Shown here: piece by piece, positions 1-6,502 of the stretch
Numbering within the stretch: position 1 is the stretch's first letter
Layout: every line of letters begins with the position of its first letter
Assembly: GCA_030595585.1 (NCBI GenBank)
Contig: JAUVCY010000063.1
Coordinates: forward strand, 1-8,433
DNA length: 8,433 bases
Origin: Thermoplasmatota archaeon
Lineage (GTDB): Archaea > Thermoplasmatota > Penumbrarchaeia > Penumbrarchaeales > Penumbrarchaeaceae
Direction: 5' to 3'
The notes under the pieces: model-generated
Databases searched by the model: none
Told to the model about the DNA's origin: nothing
What the model saw: the letters and a program-made list of their open reading frames with translations, nothing else
Position numbers and translations under genes: made by a program

Positions 1-28
1 ACAAAGGTATCGGTCTGATCGCCGTTAG

Positions 29-38
29 AAAATATTAA
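29..38 (+). promoter_or_regulatory. Possible TATA box for thrS
   Basis: An A/T-only stretch followed by a G (AAATATTAAG) lies about 40 bases upstream of the chosen thrS start. An archaeal TATA box here would place transcription initiation near base 55-60, giving a short leader that still contains the ribosome-binding site. The match to the archaeal consensus is loose and only 28 bases of upstream sequence are visible, so this is tentative. Confidence 0.35.
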
Positions 39-43
39 GTAAA

Positions 44-59
44 TGGTCAATTTTGACCA
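44..59. repeat. Perfect 7+2+7 palindrome in the thrS promoter region
   Basis: TGGTCAA and TTGACCA are separated by TT. The palindrome sits just downstream of the possible TATA box and over the expected transcription start, a position typical of archaeal repressor operators. The arms are seen directly; an operator role is inferred. It also covers the upstream in-frame ATG at 43, which argues against that codon as the thrS start. Confidence 0.4.
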
Positions 60-67
60 CCCTGGTA

Positions 68-73
68 GTGATC
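68..73 (+). promoter_or_regulatory. Ribosome-binding site that decides the thrS start
   Basis: GTGATC matches part of the AGGAGGTGATCC sequence complementary to the 16S rRNA 3' end. It lies two bases before the ATG at 76. It supports that ATG rather than the in-frame ATG at 43, which has no such element. Confidence 0.5.
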
Positions 74-75
74 AG

Positions 76-1968
76 ATGAAACTTCTTCTCATACATTCGG
101 ACCGTATGGAGTACAGGGTGACCAAGGCGATCAAAAGCATCGCAGAGGATGTCGAAACCGAATCCGACAGCATGGAGGATTGCCTTGTTGTGTTCTGCAC
201 GGTGGAAAAAAGCGACATGAAGTTCAAGGATGAGGTGGTCTCAGGGTGCCTGAAGGAGATAACCAGCGTCGCTGCCACCCTCAAGACCAAGAGGGTCATG
301 CTGTATCCGTACGCACACCTGAGCTCCGACCTTGGTACGCCGGACGACGCCAAGGAGATCATGAAGGCTCTGGAGGCCGCACTGTCGGGCTCGGCCCTGG
401 AGACTAAGCGGTCTCCATTCGGGTGGTACAAATCATTTGACCTCAACTGCAAGGGCCATCCCCTATCCGAGCTCTCCAGGGAGATAAGGCCCTGGACGGA
501 AAAGAAAAAGGCCGAGGAGTCGAAGGCCCTGGGGTCCGAGAAGAAGGCGAGGTCCAGCTGGTACGTCCTCGACCTGGAGGGTGAGTTGCATCCCGTCAGG
601 GTTGAGAACAACAAGGTGAAGGGTTTCGATTTCAAGGGTGATACCCGGCTGAGAAAGTTTCTGGAGTACGAGATCTCCAAATCGAGGACGGCGAAGGGTG
701 AGCCTCCCCATGTGAAGTACATGAGGTCCCTGGAGATCGCGGATTACGAGCCGGGGTCGGACCCGGGAAACATGAGGTTCTATCCCAAGGGCAGGTTCAT
801 CAAATCACTTCTTGAGCAGTACGTTACGTCGGAGGTCAAGGCGTACGGGGGCATGGAGATAGAATCTCCCATAATGTACGACTTCGAGCACCCCTCCCTG
901 AAATCCTACCTGAACAGGTTTCCGGCCAGGCAGTACACGATCGACACCCCGGACAAGAGGGTGTTTCTGAGGTTCGCCGCGTGCTTCGGACAGTTCCTTA
1001 TGGCACATGATGCCACGTTCTCGTACAAGCAGATGCCCATTCGGCTCTACGAGCTGACCAGGTACTCGTTCAGGGTTGAACAGAGGGGTGAGCTCACGGG
1101 CCTTCGGAGGCTGAGGGCCTTCACCATGCCCGATTGTCACGCCCTGTGTGTTGACATGGATGGTGCCAAGGCAGAGATGATGGTCAGGTTCAACCTCTCT
1201 CGAAAAATACTCGCCGGGATGGATTTCAGGATACCCGAGGAGCTGCAGATGGCAGTAAGGGTCACCAAGGATTTCTACGAGAACAACAGGGAATTCGTCG
1301 TGAACATGGCCAGGGAGTATGGAAAGCCTATCGTCGTGGAGATGTGGGACGATCAGTTCTTCTATTTCGTCCTGAAATACGAGTGGAACTTCGTCGACGG
1401 CCAGGGGAAGGCATCCGCCCTGAACACCGATCAGATAGATGTGGAGAACGGTGAGAGGTACGGGATAACCTTCACCGATAAGGACGGGGAGAACCGACAT
1501 CCGCTGATACTCCACCTCTCACCTTCAGGTGCCATAGAGAGGAACATATATGCTCTTCTGGAGAAGGCGTATCTGGAGAGCATGAAGGGCCTTCCACCGA
1601 CGCTGCCTTTCTGGCTCTCACCCACCCAGATCAGGCTCATACCGGTCTCCGATGAACAGCTGGACCTCTGCAAGGAACTCGCAGATAAGCTGGGCGATTT
1701 CCGTGTTGACATCGACGATACGGACAGAACGGTGGGACGGAGGATCAGGGACTCGGAGAAGGAGTGGATCCCATTCACCGCAGTCATCGGTGACAGGGAA
1801 GCGGAGTCCGGAGGTCTGACCGTAAGGATCAGGAACAGGGAGAAGGCCCAGAGGGAGATGACCGTTGAGGAGCTTCTGGAGGAGATGGGAAGGTCGCAGG
1901 GAGAGATGCAGAGATCGCCTCTTCCACTTCCCAGGCTCGTCTCCGCAAGGCCCAAGTTCGTCGGCTGA
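76..1968 (+). CDS. thrS: Threonyl-tRNA synthetase, archaeal type
   Basis: Cytoplasmic class II synthetase that charges tRNA-Thr with threonine (630 aa from the ATG at 76). The protein opens with the archaeal-type editing domain of the D-aminoacyl-tRNA deacylase fold (about residues 1-145; HSDRMEY near the start, PFGWYKSFDL near residue 115), which removes mischarged serine. The catalytic core follows, with motif 2 (FRVEQRGELTGLRRLRAF, from R333) and motif 3 (GAIER, R489). The three expected zinc ligands that select threonine are present: C303, H355 and H480. The anticodon-binding domain starts near residue 512 (FWLSPTQIRLIPV) and includes DDTDRTVGRRIR. Length is normal for the archaeal family. 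The 76 start is preferred because the family begins directly with MK(L/M)LLIHSD and because GTGATC lies just upstream. It appears to stand alone, convergent with the next gene. Nothing looks damaged. Confidence 0.95.
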   Translation: MKLLLIHSDRMEYRVTKAIKSIAEDVETESDSMEDCLVVFCTVEKSDMKFKDEVVSGCLKEITSVAATLKTKRVMLYPYAHLSSDLGTPDDAKEIMKALEAALSGSALETKRSPFGWYKSFDLNCKGHPLSELSREIRPWTEKKKAEESKALGSEKKARSSWYVLDLEGELHPVRVENNKVKGFDFKGDTRLRKFLEYEISKSRTAKGEPPHVKYMRSLEIADYEPGSDPGNMRFYPKGRFIKSLLEQYVTSEVKAYGGMEIESPIMYDFEHPSLKSYLNRFPARQYTIDTPDKRVFLRFAACFGQFLMAHDATFSYKQMPIRLYELTRYSFRVEQRGELTGLRRLRAFTMPDCHALCVDMDGAKAEMMVRFNLSRKILAGMDFRIPEELQMAVRVTKDFYENNREFVVNMAREYGKPIVVEMWDDQFFYFVLKYEWNFVDGQGKASALNTDQIDVENGERYGITFTDKDGENRHPLILHLSPSGAIERNIYALLEKAYLESMKGLPPTLPFWLSPTQIRLIPVSDEQLDLCKELADKLGDFRVDIDDTDRTVGRRIRDSEKEWIPFTAVIGDREAESGGLTVRIRNREKAQREMTVEELLEEMGRSQGEMQRSPLPLPRLVSARPKFVG

Positions 1969-1983
1969 TCCCGGTCAGAATGC

Positions 1984-2031
1984 AGGTCAGGTCCATTCCC
2001 CCTTCCTCAACCTCTCCTGGACCCTTGACCT
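1984..2031. terminator. Hairpin in the convergent spacer, possible bidirectional terminator
   Basis: AGGTCA (1984-1989) plus GGTCC (1990-1994) can pair with GGACC (2019-2023) plus TGACCT (2026-2031). This gives an 11-base-pair stem with a two-base bulge (CT) and a 24-base pyrimidine-rich loop. It begins 16 bases after the thrS stop and lies 49 bases beyond the stop of the convergent regulator. No oligo-T tract, the usual archaeal termination signal, follows on either strand, so the terminator role is uncertain. Confidence 0.3.
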
Positions 2032-2079
2032 TATGGGGGGTTTGTGACCCACGGTAAGATATCTGTTCTACACAACGAC

Positions 2080-3195
2080 CTATACCTTGAGGTCGAAGTG
2101 GTCCCTGAGCAGGTCCTCGAAGGCGAATTTCTTGATCCATATCGCCTCCGGGAGGGAGTGGTTCCTGAACACAGGTATGGTATTTGCGTGGTTATTATTT
2201 TTCAGGAAGTGGTTGAAGGCGGACATCCCCTTGTTGTACGCCACGTAATCGGGGTAGACGGCGATCATGACCATCTCCGTTGGCCTGCTGGTGAAGAAAA
2301 TGGTCTCATCCTGAAGCAGCTGGGGCATGGTGCACTCGCCAATGGTTATCGGATGCTTCGGGTCAAGCTTTGAATGGAACAGCGTAAGGATCTTGTAGTC
2401 CAGCTGTGCCAGGTCCAGGATCCTCATCCTGGTGATGTACCCCTCCTCCTGGAGGTGGTCCTTCGCCCTGGAGATAGTGTGCCTGGAATAGGGGGATACG
2501 GCCGATAACCTCGAGGCGGAGAGCTCCGGATATTTGATCAGGTACAGAAGGATGTCCAGCTGGGTCTTCGACAGCTCCACCTGCGCCGGTTCGTCGATCC
2601 TCCTGGAGCCGTCCAGCTGCAGGATCCTGTCCCTCTTCCTCAACTGTTCGGGTGTGAAGAGGTCATCCAGGTGGTCGCTCTGAAAGCCACCTTTCTCCTG
2701 TATCCTCTTGTACAGCAGGGGCGCGTTGTTGAAGAACCGGTGTATGTTGGATAGCTGAAAAGGGAACAGTACCTCCGTGGGAAGCTCTATCTCCAGGAGG
2801 TTCAGCCTGGCCAGAAGCCTCATCCTGACGTCCATGATCTTCATGATCCTGGTGACGTTCCTGGCGATGGACAGTGAGAAACCCCTGTGCGATTCGCCTA
2901 TGGAAACGATCATCTCGGGGGAGGCCTCCACGGTCCTCTTCGTGTTCTGCAGCCTCTCGCTGAAAGGAATGGATGGGTTGAAATCGCCGAAGACCGTGGC
3001 AAGAAGTTCGAACCCGAGCCTGGGGAAGATGGGAATGAACAGGTCCTGGACCAGTCCCTGTTTGAGGATCTTGGACTTCGCCGAGGCATATGTGGAATTG
3101 GGGAGGTCCAGCATTGATGATATCTCCCGGTCCTGGATGTCGGGAAAAGTGACCATGCCCATAAGGACTGCACGTTCGGTGGTAGATAGGTCCAC
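2080..3195 (-). CDS. Transcriptional regulator with two winged-helix domains
   Basis: A 371-aa cytoplasmic DNA-binding protein beginning with GTG. Two helix-turn-helix regions are visible: residues about 5-50 (DREISSMLDLPNSTYASAKSK, Lrp/MarR-like) and about 208-260 (LSKTQLDILLYLIKYPELSA, then a recognition-helix-like SRHTISRAKDHLQEEGYI). Each is followed by an alpha/beta segment of similar pattern (about 61-135, GFELLATVFGDFNP onward, and 264-335, LDYKILTLFHSKLDP onward), so the protein reads as two wHTH-sensor units in tandem. I do not recognise a named family member or a ligand. There is no signal peptide or membrane segment. The GTG start is supported by GAGGT seven bases upstream and a TATA-like box further up. 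It is divergent from the aconitase/citrate lyase operon across 187 bases, so local control of that operon is the simplest inference. Confidence 0.85.
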   Translation of the reverse strand: MDLSTTERAVLMGMVTFPDIQDREISSMLDLPNSTYASAKSKILKQGLVQDLFIPIFPRLGFELLATVFGDFNPSIPFSERLQNTKRTVEASPEMIVSIGESHRGFSLSIARNVTRIMKIMDVRMRLLARLNLLEIELPTEVLFPFQLSNIHRFFNNAPLLYKRIQEKGGFQSDHLDDLFTPEQLRKRDRILQLDGSRRIDEPAQVELSKTQLDILLYLIKYPELSASRLSAVSPYSRHTISRAKDHLQEEGYITRMRILDLAQLDYKILTLFHSKLDPKHPITIGECTMPQLLQDETIFFTSRPTEMVMIAVYPDYVAYNKGMSAFNHFLKNNNHANTIPVFRNHSLPEAIWIKKFAFEDLLRDHFDLKV

Positions 3196-3202
3196 TGGTT
3201 TT

Positions 3203-3207
3203 ACCTC
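3203..3207 (-). promoter_or_regulatory. Ribosome-binding site supporting the regulator's GTG start
   Basis: On the minus strand GAGGT is followed by seven bases (AAAACCA) and then GTG. This is the only good start signal near the N-terminus, so it decides the start at 3195. Confidence 0.6.
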
Positions 3208-3226
3208 GTTTTTTCAACAAGGTGGT

Positions 3227-3238
3227 TATAATATTTAA
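3227..3238 (-). promoter_or_regulatory. TATA box candidate for the divergent regulator
   Basis: The minus strand reads TTAAATATTATA, twelve A/T bases resembling an archaeal TATA element, with its centre about 38 bases before the GTG start. Initiation 25 bases downstream would give a very short leader just containing the GAGGT site. Confidence 0.55.
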
Positions 3239-3280
3239 GGATGACGAATAAAGGGCCATAAAAATACGATACTTGTACCA

Positions 3281-3306
3281 ATAATTCGTGATTATCGTGG
3301 AATTAT
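3281..3306. repeat. 26-base inverted repeat upstream of the operon TATA box
   Basis: ATAATTC (3281-3287) and GAATTAT (3300-3306) form perfect 7-base arms around a 12-base spacer. The spacer contains CGTG twice, flanking ATTAT. ATTATC also recurs directly at 3291 and 3302, an 11-base period close to one helical turn. The repeat ends 13 bases before the TATA box of the aconitase operon, where an activator or a modulating regulator would bind. The arms are seen directly; the operator role is inferred. Confidence 0.45.
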
Positions 3307-3319
3307 CAAAATTCAGTAA

Positions 3320-3330
3320 GATATATATAC
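3320..3330 (+). promoter_or_regulatory. TATA box for the aconitase/citrate lyase operon
   Basis: GATATATATAC is a strong match to an archaeal TATA element and lies about 55 bases before the aconitase start. Transcription would begin near 3350-3355, giving a leader of roughly 30 bases that contains the GGAGG site. Confidence 0.65.
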
Positions 3331-3371
3331 TGGGGTCTTGATTCCCATTTTGCCTTAGCGTATTACCATGT

Positions 3372-3376
3372 GGAGG
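3372..3376 (+). promoter_or_regulatory. Ribosome-binding site that decides the aconitase start
   Basis: GGAGG followed by six bases and ATG at 3383. An alternative in-frame ATG at 3368 lies before this site and would be an unlikely start. Confidence 0.75.
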
Positions 3377-3382
3377 GATTCG

Positions 3383-5305
3383 ATGGGAAGAACCTTGGCT
3401 CAGAAGATTTTGAAGGAACATATGATAGAGGGAGTTGAATCTCCCGGTACGGAGATTGCGATAAGAATGGACCATACCCTGACGCAGGATGCAACGGGAA
3501 CCATGGCCTATCTTCAGTTTGAAGCGATGGGTCTGGACAGGGTGAAGGCGGAGAGGTCCGTCTCCTTCATCGACCACAATATGCTTCAATCTGACTTCAA
3601 GAACGCGGACGATCACAGGTATCTGCAGTCGATAGCCAAGAGGTACGGGATAATCCTTTCCAAGGCTGGGAACGGGATATGCCATCAGGTCTTCCTGGAG
3701 AGGTTCTCCACCCCTGGAAAGACGCTCATAGGCTCAGATTCACATACGCCGACCGCAGGGGGCATCGGACAGATAGCCATAGGGGCTGGAGGACTTGATG
3801 TCGCAGTCGCCATGGCAGGTGGGGCTTTCAAGCTGAAATACCCCAAGATCATGGGCATCAAGCTTACAGGAGCACTGCCCGACTGGGTCTCGGGGAAGGA
3901 TATCATTCTGGAGATCCTCAGAAGGATCGACGTCAAGGGGGGCAGGGGTTACATCCTGGAGTATTTCGGACCCGCGCTCGCCACGCTATCGGTGCCCGAC
4001 AGGGCCACCGTGACCAACATGGGAACCGAGACAGGATGTACGACGTCCATCTTCCCCTCCGATGAGAACACGAAGAGGTTCATGGAGGCAATGGGAAGGG
4101 GCGAACAGTGGGTGGAGATGAAGGCCGATGATGACGCGCAGTACGACGAGATGATGGAGATCGACCTATCCGCCCTCGTCCCACTCGCCTCGAAACCCCA
4201 CTCCCCCGGCACGGTCGTACCGATCTCGGAACTTCAGGGCATGAAGGTGGACCAGGTCTGCATCGGATCGTGCACCAACTCCTCATTTCGCGACCTGATG
4301 ATAGTGGCCCAAACGGTTAAGGGAAAGAGGCTTCACGAGGACATATCCGCCACGATCTCCCCGGGCTCAAGGACGATAATCAGGGAGATGGTCCGGACCG
4401 GCGCCTATGCCGATCTGGTGGAGGCGGGTTTCAGGATGCTTGAATCAGGCTGTGGCCCCTGTATCGGAATGGGGTTGGCCCCCAGGTCAGGAGCTGTCTC
4501 GGTAAGGACGTTCAACAGGAACTTCAAGGGTAGGTCCGGAACCAAGGATGCGGACGCATATCTCGTTTCACCCGAGGTTGCGGCCGCCACGGCATTGAAA
4601 GGTGTAATGGCCGACCCCAGGGAGCTCGGAGAATACCGAAAGATAGAGGAGCCCACCAGCTACCTCGTCGACAACAACCTGTTCATCTACCCGCTTCCGG
4701 AGGAGGAGGCGCTTAAAGTGGAGATAGTCAGGGGCCCGAACATCAAGCCTCTACCCGATTTCCCAAAACTTCCAGCGTCCCAGGAGGGCGAGGTCCTGAT
4801 AAAAGTGGGGGATAACATCACCACGGATCACATAATGCCCGCCGGCGCCAAGATCCTCCCCCTTCGCTCGAATATACCCGCGATATCCGAGTACGTCTTC
4901 TCGCAGGTGGACGAGGATTTCCCGGGAAGGGCGAAGGAGAAGGGAGGCGGCTTCATCATAGGAGGCGATAACTACGGCCAGGGGTCGTCCAGGGAGCATG
5001 CGGCGCTCGCCCCCAAGTTCCTTGGAGTAAAGAGCGTAGTAGTGAAGTCGTTCGCCAGGATCCACAGGGCGAACCTGATCAATTTCGGGATCATGCCCCT
5101 CACCTTCAAGGACCTGGCCGATTTCGACAGGTTGGATCAGGGGGACGACCTCCTCCTGGACCTGTCTGACCTCTCGGGCGAGATGACCCTCGAGGTGAGG
5201 AACAAGGGTATTTCAATACCTCTGGTACACGACCTTTCCCCCAGGGAGATCGATGTGATCAGGGAGGGCGGGACCCTCAATTACACCAGAAAGAGCATTT
5301 CCTGA
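3383..5305 (+). CDS. Aconitate hydratase (aconitase), fused single-chain form
   Basis: Catalyses citrate to isocitrate through cis-aconitate with a 4Fe-4S cluster (640 aa, cytoplasmic). It is of the short single-chain bacterial type (about 640 aa rather than about 890), with the large catalytic domains fused to the swivel domain. Visible motifs: GSDSHTPTAGGIG near residue 120; the cluster cysteines C297 (CIGSCTN), C357 and C360 (CGPC); and in the swivel domain GDNITTDHIMPAG (about 475-487) and GQGSSREHA with S535, S536 and R537 at the active site. First gene of a tight operon, 16 bases before citD, with its own TATA box and GGAGG site. Homoaconitase or isopropylmalate isomerase activity is possible by family, but the neighbouring citrate lyase and isocitrate dehydrogenase favour aconitase. 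No defects seen. Confidence 0.93.
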   Translation: MGRTLAQKILKEHMIEGVESPGTEIAIRMDHTLTQDATGTMAYLQFEAMGLDRVKAERSVSFIDHNMLQSDFKNADDHRYLQSIAKRYGIILSKAGNGICHQVFLERFSTPGKTLIGSDSHTPTAGGIGQIAIGAGGLDVAVAMAGGAFKLKYPKIMGIKLTGALPDWVSGKDIILEILRRIDVKGGRGYILEYFGPALATLSVPDRATVTNMGTETGCTTSIFPSDENTKRFMEAMGRGEQWVEMKADDDAQYDEMMEIDLSALVPLASKPHSPGTVVPISELQGMKVDQVCIGSCTNSSFRDLMIVAQTVKGKRLHEDISATISPGSRTIIREMVRTGAYADLVEAGFRMLESGCGPCIGMGLAPRSGAVSVRTFNRNFKGRSGTKDADAYLVSPEVAAATALKGVMADPRELGEYRKIEEPTSYLVDNNLFIYPLPEEEALKVEIVRGPNIKPLPDFPKLPASQEGEVLIKVGDNITTDHIMPAGAKILPLRSNIPAISEYVFSQVDEDFPGRAKEKGGGFIIGGDNYGQGSSREHAALAPKFLGVKSVVVKSFARIHRANLINFGIMPLTFKDLADFDRLDQGDDLLLDLSDLSGEMTLEVRNKGISIPLVHDLSPREIDVIREGGTLNYTRKSIS

Positions 5306-5308
5306 CCT

Positions 5309-5317
5309 GGAGGTGGT
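5309..5317 (+). promoter_or_regulatory. Ribosome-binding site that decides the citD start
   Basis: GGAGGTGGT lies four bases before the ATG at 5322. A GTG in the same frame at 5313 falls inside this site, so the longer reading is rejected. Confidence 0.7.
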
Positions 5318-5321
5318 AAAC

Positions 5322-5606
5322 ATGGTAGTTCACACGATAAAGCGGGAGGGCGTGGCAGGCACCGAGGAGAGGGAGGACTGCGTTGTCAAGCTCTTTCCGG
5401 CGGAGCCGGGCACCGGGATCGTTATGGAGATAGAGGGCAAGGCCAGGGATGCGTTCCGGGATGAGGTGTTCAAGGTGATCGAGGATACCCTCAAGGGTAT
5501 GGGGATCGAGGACGTCCGTGTATGGAGCAAGGGCAGGAGCCCCCTGAACTTCACCATCATAGCCAGGATCAAGGCGGCGGCGATCAAGGGGGGTGCTTTC
5601 GAATGA
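5322..5606 (+). CDS. citD: Citrate lyase gamma subunit (acyl carrier protein), serine site replaced
   Basis: A 94-aa protein matching the length and pattern of CitD, the acyl carrier subunit of citrate lyase. In bacteria CitD holds the acetyl and citryl groups on a phosphoribosyl-dephospho-CoA group attached to Ser14. The N-terminal AGT motif aligns without gaps to that of E. coli CitD (AGTLESGD versus AGTEERED), and this puts arginine R17 (codon AGG, 5370-5372) on the serine. The only serines in the protein are near residues 69 and 73; a cysteine, C20, lies three residues after R17. The rest (VMEIEGKARDAFRDEV, LNFTIIARIKAAA) follows the family pattern. It sits 16 bases after aconitase and overlaps citE by four bases (ATGA), so co-translation is likely. 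Family membership rests on the motif and the citEF neighbours. Whether the protein carries any prosthetic group is open. Confidence 0.85.
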   Translation: MVVHTIKREGVAGTEEREDCVVKLFPAEPGTGIVMEIEGKARDAFRDEVFKVIEDTLKGMGIEDVRVWSKGRSPLNFTIIARIKAAAIKGGAFE

Positions 5607-6502
5607 AGCTGAGGAGATCGAGGCTCTACGTCCCCGGAAACAATCCCAAGATGATCCCCCCTGCGGGGCTCTACTGTTCGGACGTGATCTCGCTGGACCT
5701 GGAGGACAGCGTGGGACCCGAGTTCAAGGTGGATGCCAGGATGCTGGTATCCGAGGCGCTGAAGGTGATCGATTTCGGGCCGTGCACGGAGGTGACGGTG
5801 AGGATAAACCCCCTCTCCACCCCATGGGGAAAATGGGACATCGAACAGGTGGTCTGCGAGAAACTGTCTGGCATTTACATCCCCAAGGTGGAGAGCGTCG
5901 AGGACGTGATCCAGGTGGACGAAATGGTCAGCAGGATGGAGGAGCGGAAAGGGTTGGAGAGGGGTCGTATCAAGCTTTTCGCCACCATGGAGACGGCTAT
6001 GGGCATCATCAACGCCCCCGAGATCGCCAGGGCGTCAAAACGGCTGGAGGGTATCACCATCGGGGGCGAGGACCTGACCGCCGACCTGGGAGGGGAGAGA
6101 AGTGCAGATGGGCTTGCCATCAACACGGCACGCTCCCTTATACTCCTGGCCGCCAGGGCCGCCGGGATCCAGGCGATCGACACTGTCTACTCCGACTTCG
6201 AGGACGAGGAGGGCCTCCGCAGGGAGACCACCATGATAAAGAAGATGGGGTTCGACGGTAAGGCCTGCATCCATCCCCTTCAGATAGAGGTGATCCACGA
6301 GGTGTTCAATCCCACCCAGGAGGAGATCAGATACGCGGTGAGGGTCACCAACGCCATTGAGAAGGCCCGCAAGAAGGGGTCCGGCGTCATCGCACTTGGG
6401 AAGAAGATGGTGGACAGGCCCATCGCCCTGAAGGCGGAGAGAATACTGGCCAGGGCCAGGGCGGCTGAACTATCCATCCCCGATGTCGAGGAGGATGTGT
6501 AA
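5603..6502 (+). CDS. citE: Citrate lyase beta subunit (citryl-ACP/citryl-CoA lyase)
   Basis: A 299-aa cytoplasmic TIM-barrel enzyme of the CitE/HpcH family that cleaves the citryl thioester to oxaloacetate plus acetyl thioester with Mg2+. Visible are SRLYVPGNNPKM at the N-terminus, the substrate-phase arginine R67 (VRINPLSTPWG), the metal ligands E130 (FATMETAMGI) and D157 (GGEDLTADLG), and GKACIHPLQIEVI near the C-terminal lobe. Length is typical of CitE (about 295-302). The start overlaps the citD stop (ATGA) and is preceded by GGGGGGTG, and the protein begins with the usual short lead to the RLYVPG motif. A longer reading from 5522 would lie within citD and is rejected. Related lyases (malyl-CoA, citramalyl-CoA) belong to the same family, but the adjacent citD and citF point to citrate lyase, with citramalate lyase as the main alternative. 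Confidence 0.92.
   Translation: MKLRRSRLYVPGNNPKMIPPAGLYCSDVISLDLEDSVGPEFKVDARMLVSEALKVIDFGPCTEVTVRINPLSTPWGKWDIEQVVCEKLSGIYIPKVESVEDVIQVDEMVSRMEERKGLERGRIKLFATMETAMGIINAPEIARASKRLEGITIGGEDLTADLGGERSADGLAINTARSLILLAARAAGIQAIDTVYSDFEDEEGLRRETTMIKKMGFDGKACIHPLQIEVIHEVFNPTQEEIRYAVRVTNAIEKARKKGSGVIALGKKMVDRPIALKAERILARARAAELSIPDVEEDV
6490..6494 (+). promoter_or_regulatory. Ribosome-binding site for citF inside the end of citE
   Basis: GGAGG ends eight bases before the citF ATG and is embedded in the last codons of citE. The citE stop TAA directly abuts the citF ATG, so translation of the two is probably coupled. Confidence 0.6.

Noticed and set aside
43..45. Upstream ATG as the thrS start
   Set aside because: It overlaps the promoter palindrome, and the extra 11 residues have no counterpart in archaeal threonyl-tRNA synthetases.
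805..1515. Minus-strand open frame of 236 codons opposite thrS
   Set aside because: It is fully antisense to the conserved synthetase core; its length is explained by codon bias in thrS.
3368..3370. Upstream ATG as the aconitase start
   Set aside because: The ribosome-binding site GGAGG lies after it, spaced correctly for the ATG at 3383.
2663..3685. Long minus-strand open frame of 340 codons across the regulator and the start of aconitase
   Set aside because: It overlaps the regulator in another frame and runs through its promoter region. The first part is low-complexity His/Arg/Pro-rich shadow sequence with no family motif, and it has no credible start site.
5593..6261. Plus-strand open frame of 222 codons overlapping citE
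   Set aside because: It is a second frame of citE with skewed Gly/Arg/His composition; citE carries all conserved residues.
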